Source of the DNA: Nocardia aobensis NBRC 100429
GTDB lineage: Bacteria; Actinomycetota; Actinomycetes; Mycobacteriales; Mycobacteriaceae
NCBI RefSeq assembly: GCF_000308375.1
Contig: NZ_BAFQ01000062.1
Span: 16,951-80,950 of the forward strand
Reading direction: 5' to 3'
Length of the DNA: 64,000 nucleotides
Part shown: positions 58,861 to 64,000 of the stretch, piece by piece
Layout: each line of letters begins with the position of its first letter
How positions within the stretch are numbered: the first letter of the stretch is position 1
The notes under the pieces: model-generated
Told to the model about the DNA's origin: nothing
Seen by the model: the letters and a program-made list of their open reading frames with translations, nothing else
Database searches by the model: none
Translations under genes and position numbers: made by a program

Positions 58861-59942
58861 GCACCTCCGACACGATCCGGGTATTCCAGGTCGCCACCGG
58901 CAATCTCGGCACCGAGATGATCGGCCGGATCCGGAACCATCCGGATCTCGAACTCGTCGGACTCCACTGCTACACGCCCGAGAAGATCGGCCGCGACGCC
59001 GGTGAGATCGTCGGCCTCGACCCCATCGGGGTCACCGCGACCGGCACCGTCGAGGAGATCATCGCCGCGCGACCCGACGTGCTCACCTTCCACGGCGTCT
59101 TCCCCGACGAAGACCTCTACGAGAAGGTGCTCGAAGCGGGCATCAACGTGGTCACCACCGCGGACTGGATCACCGGCTTCCACCGCGACACCAACCACGC
59201 CCATCCCTCGGGCCGCAAGGTCAGCGAGGTGATCCAGGCCGCCTGTGAGCGCGGTAACGCCACCTTCTACGGCACCGGCATGAACCCGGGCCTGTGCCAG
59301 ATCCTGGGCATCGTGCACACCGCGGACGTCGCCGACATCGAGAACGTCACCGTCACCGAATCGGTCGACGTCTCCTGCCACCATTCCGTCGACACCTGGA
59401 AGGCGGTGGGCTACGGCCGCCCGATCGACGACCCGACTATCCCGGACTCGCTCTACCGGTACACCGCGGTGTTCGCCGACTCGGTCTACCTCATGGCCGA
59501 CGCCTTCGGCCTCGAGCTCGACGAGGTGAAGTTCAGTTACGAACTCGGCGCTTGCACCAAGGACGTCGACCTCGGCTGGTACTTCATGCCGAAGGGCTCG
59601 CTCGGCGCCAACTACATCAAGTATCAGGGCATGGTCGACGGCGTCGCGCGCGTGGAGACCCATCTCGAATGGCAGATGACGCCGCACACCGATCCGTCGT
59701 GGGAGATCAAGGGCTGCTACATCACTCAGGTGACCGGCGACCCCAACATCTACAGCAAGCACATGATCTTCCCGCGCAAGGGATTCGACCTGTCGAACCC
59801 GGAGAACTTCGCCTCGATCGGCATGACCGTCACCGGCCTGCCGGCCCTGAACGCCATCCGATCCGTAGTCGCCGCTCCCCCCGGCATCATCACCAGCGCG
59901 GACCTGCCGCTGCGCAGCTTCGCGGGACGCTTCAAGATCTGA
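58857..59942 (+). CDS. Dihydrodipicolinate reductase-like NAD(P)-binding protein
   Basis: The protein has 361 residues and an N-terminal Rossmann fold (VFQVATGNLGTEMIGRI, then VGLHCYTPEKIG). It resembles 2,4-diaminopentanoate or DapB-like dehydrogenases found with oxygenases in actinobacteria. The C-terminal region has YGTGMNPGLCQI and an Asp/His-containing loop, NVTVTESVDVSCHHS. It overlaps the Rieske gene by 4 bases, which indicates a joint catabolic role. The substrate is unknown. Confidence 0.82.
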   Translation: MSTSDTIRVFQVATGNLGTEMIGRIRNHPDLELVGLHCYTPEKIGRDAGEIVGLDPIGVTATGTVEEIIAARPDVLTFHGVFPDEDLYEKVLEAGINVVTTADWITGFHRDTNHAHPSGRKVSEVIQAACERGNATFYGTGMNPGLCQILGIVHTADVADIENVTVTESVDVSCHHSVDTWKAVGYGRPIDDPTIPDSLYRYTAVFADSVYLMADAFGLELDEVKFSYELGACTKDVDLGWYFMPKGSLGANYIKYQGMVDGVARVETHLEWQMTPHTDPSWEIKGCYITQVTGDPNIYSKHMIFPRKGFDLSNPENFASIGMTVTGLPALNAIRSVVAAPPGIITSADLPLRSFAGRFKI

Positions 59943-60062
59943 GCGGTCGACAGCCGCATCCCGGATCGCTCATGCACGGGGTGCGGCTGAATCTCGTTGC
60001 GGGCTTTCGCGCTCCGCGCCGGTTAGGGTTGGGCAAAGGGTTTGCCTGATCGGAGGTGTGGG

Positions 60063-60494
60063 ATGGCTGATTTGTTTTCCACTGCGCTGCGGGCTCATCA
60101 GTGGATCTACGAGAAGTCGGACGGGTATGTGGGCCACCGGCTGCTGTTCGGAAATCCCACCCTGTTGTTACGAACGGTGGGGCGTAAGACGGGGCAGCAG
60201 CGGACCAGTGCGCTGACCTACGCGCGAGACGGTGACGACTATCTGGTGACGGCGTCCAACGGCGGGTCGCCGCGGCCGCCGGGGTGGCTGGCGAATGTGA
60301 AGGCGGCGCCGGAGTGTGAGATCCAGGTCGGGCATCGGCGGATTCCGGTGACCGCGCGGCCGACATATCCGGAGGACACCGAGTACGCGCGGCGGTGGAC
60401 GCTGGTCGACAAGGTCAACAAGGGCCGGTACACGCAGTATCAGAAGATGACCGATCGGCCCATATCGGTCGTGGTGCTCAGCCCGCGGAGGTGA
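60063..60494 (+). CDS. Deazaflavin (F420)-dependent nitroreductase-like protein
   Basis: This 143-residue DDN-type split-barrel protein has LLLRTVGRKTGQQRTSALTY, the family F420-binding motif, followed by YLVTASNGGSPRPPGWLANV. Members reduce quinones or nitro compounds with F420H2. GGAGGTGTGGG precedes ATG 60063. A frame from 60042 is not supported. It ends 75 bases before the terC riboswitch. Confidence 0.88.
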   Translation: MADLFSTALRAHQWIYEKSDGYVGHRLLFGNPTLLLRTVGRKTGQQRTSALTYARDGDDYLVTASNGGSPRPPGWLANVKAAPECEIQVGHRRIPVTARPTYPEDTEYARRWTLVDKVNKGRYTQYQKMTDRPISVVVLSPRR

Positions 60495-60569
60495 CGCGGG
60501 CGGCGGTCGGACCGGTCACATTCGTCCGGATCGCTTGGTTTTCGGGCAAAGGTTTCGCTATCCTCGCTT

Positions 60570-60693
60570 CCGAGGGGAGTACTTCCCAAGCGCCACACCG
60601 GTCAGTACGGATTCCGCCGTCGGGATCCCCGGATGGCCACCCGGATATCGGGTGAAGGAGACCTCGGGTGCTTTCGCATACCCGAGGAGACCT
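60570..60693 (+). promoter_or_regulatory. yybP-ykoY manganese riboswitch with RBS-sequestering platform
   Basis: The conserved yybP-ykoY elements are present: GAGGGGAGTA starts at 60572, and the closing GGAGACCTCGG ends at 60667. P1 pairs CCGAGG (60570-60575) with CCTCGG (60662-60667). An internal hairpin CACCCG/CGGGTG is at 60638-60654. The 3' strand of P1 (CCTCGGGT, 60662-60669) can instead pair with ACCCGAGG (60680-60687), which holds the start of the ribosome site GAGGAG. Mn-bound P1 would thus free the ribosome site of terC. Confidence 0.8.
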
Positions 60694-61713
60694 GTGAATT
60701 CGTCCGTTCTCGCAGCCGAACAGCTGCACACCATCGGCAGTCCGTGGCTGTGGGTCGCCACCATCGCCGGTGTGCTGGTGCTGCTCGCGCTGGACTTCGT
60801 CGTCACCCGCAAACCGCACGAGGTGTCGATGCGGGAGGCGGTCGGCTGGACCGTGTTCTACCTGGCGCTGCCGGTCGCGTTCTTCGGCATTCTGTGGGCC
60901 GGATTCGGGTCGAAGCCGGCCACGGAGTTCATCACCGGTTATCTGCTGGAGAAGTCGCTCTCGGTGGACAACCTGTTCGTCTTCATGCTGCTGCTGGCGG
61001 CCTTCGCGGTCCCGGCGGTGCTGGCGCAACGGGTGCTGTTGTTCGGCATCGTGGGCGCGCTGGTGCTGCGCGGCATCTTCATCGCCGTCGGCGCGGCCGC
61101 GCTCGCCTCGCTGGATTGGGCGTTCCTGCTGTTCGGCGCGATTCTGCTGCTCACCGCGCTCAAGCTGATCCGCGACGCGGTCACCGGGCACGAACAGGAC
61201 GTGGACATCTCCCGGATGCGGTCGGTGCGCCTGATGCGCAGACTGATGCCCGTCACCGACGACTACCGCGGCACGAAGATGACCGTGCGGGAGGCCGGCC
61301 GCCGCGCCCTGACCCCGCTCGCCCTGGTGGTCACCGCCGTCATGGCGACCGACCTGGTATTCGCCATCGACTCGGTGCCCGCCGTCTACGGCGTCACCGG
61401 CGACCCGTACCTGGTGTTCGCCACCAACGCCTTCGCCCTGCTGGGTCTGCGCGCCCTCTACTTCGTCCTGCAGGCGGTCCTGGCCCGGCTCGTCCACCTC
61501 GCCTACGGCCTGGCGGTGATCCTCGGCTTCATCGGCGTCAAACTGGTGCTGCACTGGGCACACGGTTACTGGGACTGGCTACCGGAGATCCCCACCGCCG
61601 CCTCGCTGCTGGTGATCGTGGTGGTGCTCGGCGCGGTGACCGTGACCAGCCTGCTGGCCACCCGGGGCGAGAAGGACGGCGACTCCGCCACCGTCGACAC
61701 TCCCGCTCGATGA
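60694..61713 (+). CDS. terC: TerC-family manganese exporter
   Basis: This 339-residue polytopic membrane protein has the family motifs EKSLSVDNLFVF and DLVFAIDSVPAVYG, whose acidic residues bind metal. About eight hydrophobic segments are visible. Bacterial TerC/Alx-type proteins export manganese, which fits the yybP-ykoY riboswitch directly upstream. GTG 60694 has GAGGAGACCT before it; a longer frame from 60535 overlaps the riboswitch and is rejected. Confidence 0.9.
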   Translation: MNSSVLAAEQLHTIGSPWLWVATIAGVLVLLALDFVVTRKPHEVSMREAVGWTVFYLALPVAFFGILWAGFGSKPATEFITGYLLEKSLSVDNLFVFMLLLAAFAVPAVLAQRVLLFGIVGALVLRGIFIAVGAAALASLDWAFLLFGAILLLTALKLIRDAVTGHEQDVDISRMRSVRLMRRLMPVTDDYRGTKMTVREAGRRALTPLALVVTAVMATDLVFAIDSVPAVYGVTGDPYLVFATNAFALLGLRALYFVLQAVLARLVHLAYGLAVILGFIGVKLVLHWAHGYWDWLPEIPTAASLLVIVVVLGAVTVTSLLATRGEKDGDSATVDTPAR

Positions 61714-61740
61714 GAAGCACGCGGCCCGCGGGCACCGGAG

Positions 61741-62295
61741 TTGTCCCGCACCGAAATTCCGCCGTACCGTGGGCCGGTGCTGTCCCGTTTCCGGCGTATC
61801 GATCCGGTCCGCACCCGGCGTGCCGTCGATGCGCTGCGATTGCCGGAGGCCGTCTTCAAGACCTGTCCCTGGCAGCCGCGAGACGTGGTGGAAACCGGTC
61901 TGCGGCAATGGTTGCGGTGCTGCGGTGCGGCAATGGCCGACGATCAGGTGATCGGAATGCCGTCCCATGCCGTGGACGAGGCATGGCACGGTTTGATCCT
62001 GTGCACCAAGCGATATCGCGACTTCTGCGATGCCGCGTACGGCCGGTTCCTGCACCATTTCCCCGAGGGAGACGGCTACGGCGGCGGCAGCGGTGTGCCG
62101 ATGGCTACTCAACTCGGCCGCACCGTCGTCGCCTGGTCCATCGTCGCCGACCCGGGCGAGGAGTGTGTGCTGTGGGATCTGGACACCGTTGTGGGAGTGG
62201 ATAATCCGTGGGGCGTGCCACCGGAGCGGGTCGCCGAGGTGGAAACCGCCCTGGGTGAGATCACCGCCGGCTCACCGCACCGCTCCCCTGCGTGA
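61741..62295 (+). CDS. Glycine-rich-domain-like (GRDP-type) protein
   Basis: The protein has up to 184 residues, with HAVDEAWHGLILCTKRYRDF and YGRFLHHFPEG. The D-E-x-W-H motif with the following C/F-rich region is typical of PF07173-like proteins. The start is uncertain: TTG 61741 or GTG 61777. It ends 282 bases before the convergent Cys/Gly/Ser-repeat gene, a family pairing that may be functional. The function is unknown. Confidence 0.68.
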   Translation: MSRTEIPPYRGPVLSRFRRIDPVRTRRAVDALRLPEAVFKTCPWQPRDVVETGLRQWLRCCGAAMADDQVIGMPSHAVDEAWHGLILCTKRYRDFCDAAYGRFLHHFPEGDGYGGGSGVPMATQLGRTVVAWSIVADPGEECVLWDLDTVVGVDNPWGVPPERVAEVETALGEITAGSPHRSPA

Positions 62296-62577
62296 CGACG
62301 GGCCGGATCTGCCGGAAACCCGCGTGTGCACTGTCGGCTGCCGGGTTCAGTCGGAGCCTCCGAGCCCGCGCGCTCGCGGTGGCGGCGACAGCGAACATGC
62401 CTCGGCACGGACATTTCCCCCATACATACTCCGGCCGCATTTACTCGGGCCAGCGCGAAGAGATTAGGGCAATCGGCGACCTGCGGGTCGGCCTCGTGCG
62501 TTCCCGGCCGGCTTCGGCCACGATTTCCAACTTTCGGCCGGGTCGCCCGAGAGCAAACCCCCGATGTGTGTCTCGAC

Positions 62578-62949
62578 CTAGTTGCTGCTGCCACCGCCAC
62601 AGCTACTCCCCCCACCGCAACTACTTCCGCCACCACAACTGCTGCTTCCCCCACCGCAACTGCTACTCCCACCGCCACAACTGCTGCCCCCGCCACAACT
62701 ACTGCCCCCGCCACAACTACTGCCTCCTGAGCAACTACTGCCCCCGCTGCAACCACTGCCCCCACTACAACCGGCCGTACTGCAACCGCCTCCGCCGCAA
62801 TCGCTTCCGCTGGATCTGCGGCCGCCACCACTCTTATCACCGGCCTGCCATCGACGGCGGCGCGCCGAGGGCGATATTTCGCGGCGGACGGCCGCGACCG
62901 AGATCCAGACGAGTATGCCGACCACGGCGGCGATGACGACGAACAGCAT
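62578..62949 (-). CDS. Membrane-anchored Cys/Gly/Ser-repeat protein
   Basis: The protein has 123 residues. A single N-terminal hydrophobic helix (MLFVVIAAVVGILVWISVAA) is followed by a basic stretch with PSARRRRW. About 75 residues of tandem CGGGSS-type repeats come next, with 12 cysteines spaced four to seven apart, ending GGGSSN. Cys-rich glycine-serine repeats suggest an extracytoplasmic, possibly cross-linked or metal-binding tail. The repeat period at the DNA level is 18 bases. The gene may partner the glycine-rich-domain-like protein upstream. Confidence 0.72.
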   Translation of the reverse strand: MLFVVIAAVVGILVWISVAAVRREISPSARRRRWQAGDKSGGGRRSSGSDCGGGGCSTAGCSGGSGCSGGSSCSGGSSCGGGSSCGGGSSCGGGSSSCGGGSSSCGGGSSCGGGSSCGGGSSN

Positions 62950-63101
62950 GAGCGGACGATAACCGCGCGACCCGTCCTCCGCCCGGTGAGCCGGTCGTGC
63001 GCCACACGAGAGGGCAATAGCCCGCTCGGCGCAACGGTGCCATGATCGATGGCAGGAGCCCGGTCGCGGGCGTGCCGGGCGTTTCGCATGGTGGTGACGC
63101 T

Positions 63102-64000
63102 ATGGACGTTGCGACGTTTGCCGCATTCATCGTGGGGGCGGGGGCGGTGTGCGCCGGCATCGCCTTCAGCACCGGATTGCGGGTGGTTCAGCAGTATGAG
63201 CGCGGGCTGGTGTTCCGGTTCGGGCGGGTGCGGGCGGTGCGTAAACCGGGGTTGCGGGTGCTCATTCCGTTCGTCGACAAGATGCGCAAGGTGCCGATGC
63301 AGGTCGTGACGATGCCGGTGCCCGGCCAGGAGGGCATCACCCGCGACAACGTGACCGTGCGGGTCGACGCGGTGGTGTACTTCCGGGTGATCGACCCGGC
63401 GCAGGCGGTGGTCGAGGTCCAGGACTATCTGTTCGCCGTCGAGCAGGTGGCGCAGACGTCGCTGCGGTCGATCATCGGCAAGAGCGAACTCGACGATCTG
63501 CTGTCCAACCGCGAGCAGTTGAACAAGGGTCTGGAGTTGATGATCGACAGCCCGGCCCTCGCCTGGGGCGTGCATATCGACCGGGTGGAGATCAAGGATG
63601 TGGCACTGCCGGAATCGCTGAAACGGTCGATGTCGCGGCAGGCGGAGGCCGAACGCGAACGCCGCGCCCGCGTCATCACCGCCGAAGGCGAGCTCCAGGC
63701 CTCGCGCAAGCTGACCGACGCCGCCGAACGGATGGCGACCGCCCCGGCGGCATTGCAGCTGCGACTGCTCCAAACCGTCGTCGAGGTTGCCGCAGAGAAG
63801 AATTCGACCCTGGTGCTCCCGTTCCCGGTGGAGCTGCTGCGGTTCCTGGAACGATCGACCCCCGCGGAAGCGAGCGCACCACCGGCCGACACGTCCACCG
63901 AGACCGAGAACACCGCCGATTCAACCCCGGACCCGAGACCACTACGGGTCCAACCGCCCTGGACGCAAGCGGAACGCACACCGCAGCAGCACCCGGCCCA
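63102..64000 (+). CDS. SPFH/band-7 slipin-type protein (cut by window edge)
   Basis: The frame from ATG 63102 is open to the right edge. It begins with a hydrophobic anchor (FAAFIVGAGAVCAGIAFSTG) followed by LRVVQQYERGLVFRFGRVRA, the SPFH start. It continues through VRVDAVVYFRVIDPAQAVVE and an ERRARVITAEGELQASRKLT coiled coil, typical of stomatin/slipin. The C-terminus is Pro/Thr-rich. Membrane-microdomain scaffolding is expected from the family. NfeD, often a partner, is not visible. Confidence 0.9.
   Translation, partial: MDVATFAAFIVGAGAVCAGIAFSTGLRVVQQYERGLVFRFGRVRAVRKPGLRVLIPFVDKMRKVPMQVVTMPVPGQEGITRDNVTVRVDAVVYFRVIDPAQAVVEVQDYLFAVEQVAQTSLRSIIGKSELDDLLSNREQLNKGLELMIDSPALAWGVHIDRVEIKDVALPESLKRSMSRQAEAERERRARVITAEGELQASRKLTDAAERMATAPAALQLRLLQTVVEVAAEKNSTLVLPFPVELLRFLERSTPAEASAPPADTSTETENTADSTPDPRPLRVQPPWTQAERTPQQHPA

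Noticed and set aside
60535..60693. N-terminal extension of TerC from 60535
   Set aside because: The stretch is the riboswitch, and GTG 60694 has a good ribosome site and gives a normal TerC N-terminus.
62578..62800. Regular DNA repeats resembling a CRISPR array
   Set aside because: The units are contiguous, about 18 bases, without unique spacers, and encode CGGGSS peptide repeats in frame.
62109..63773. 554-codon minus-strand frame over the GRDP, repeat and slipin genes
   Set aside because: The Val/Ala low-complexity product reflects the repeat read in a shifted frame, and it conflicts with three better-supported genes.

Overview
The window is high-GC actinobacterial chromosome, most likely Nocardia or a close mycolic-acid-producing relative. 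The evidence is a mycobacterial-type FAS-II locus (mabR, fabD, acpM, a single kas gene, accD6), an AceE-type pyruvate dehydrogenase E1, a fused PabA-PabB, several actinobacteria-restricted families (DUF3052, DUF3145, DUF3349, F420/deazaflavin-type enzymes) and frequent GTG or TTG starts. No rRNA, CRISPR array, transposase or integrase was seen. Two tRNAs are present: Val-UAC at 21855-21926 and CAU at 52092-52165.

Layout. 1-2128: an MMPL exporter cut by the left edge, diverging from a MarR repressor across a perfect 25-bp palindrome. 2140-9320: an accessory island of visibly lower GC (two sampled 60-base stretches are 45-48% G+C, against 78% in a sampled stretch of a neighbouring housekeeping gene). 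It encodes a 1088-residue TIR/TPR/ThiL-like fusion in an overlapping operon with a Gfo/Idh oxidoreductase and a DegT-type aminotransferase, a divergent Nudix hydrolase, and a HIT hydrolase fused to membrane segments. This is the best candidate for an undescribed system. 9530-12430: a VOC protein, a lipoprotein, a membrane protein and a PucR-type regulator. 12605-17608: a complete lpd-pdhA-pdhB-pdhC operon for a heterotetrameric-E1 2-oxoacid dehydrogenase. 17782-23701: a Trp-rich secreted peptide, two short-chain dehydrogenases, an XRE regulator, an OB-fold protein, tRNA-Val, AhpE, a DUF3052 protein and a lipoprotein.

23940-32601: aceE, then mabR and the FAS-II genes fabD, acpM, kasA and accD6, with a MabR-type operator before fabD and a strong hairpin between kasA and accD6. 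32680-43797: a DUF3145 protein, two serine beta-lactamase-fold hydrolases, a MerR regulator diverging from an alpha/beta hydrolase, a solitary trpB, a phosphotransferase, pabAB and a TerD-HNH fusion. 43805-49437: an ACT protein; a ribbon-helix-helix/VOC/methyltransferase operon with its own 20-bp palindrome; a short-chain dehydrogenase diverging from IclR; an acyl-CoA ligase. 49533-52165: an orphan gene, decayed pitA and DUF3349 remnants, a further orphan gene and tRNA-CAU. 52334-59942: a lipoprotein, an SRPBCC protein, an F420-type oxidoreductase, a MerR pair, and a TetR-controlled Rieske oxygenase/dehydrogenase operon. 60063-64000: a deazaflavin-dependent protein, a yybP-ykoY (manganese) riboswitch controlling terC, a glycine-rich-domain-like protein, a Cys/Gly/Ser-repeat membrane-anchored protein, and a slipin cut by the right edge.

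How the genes work together: both pyruvate dehydrogenase routes would supply acetyl-CoA, and accD6/fabD/acpM/kasA use malonyl units to elongate meromycolate precursors under MabR. The other blocks are mostly small regulator-plus-enzyme units, several with clear palindromic operators between divergent genes.
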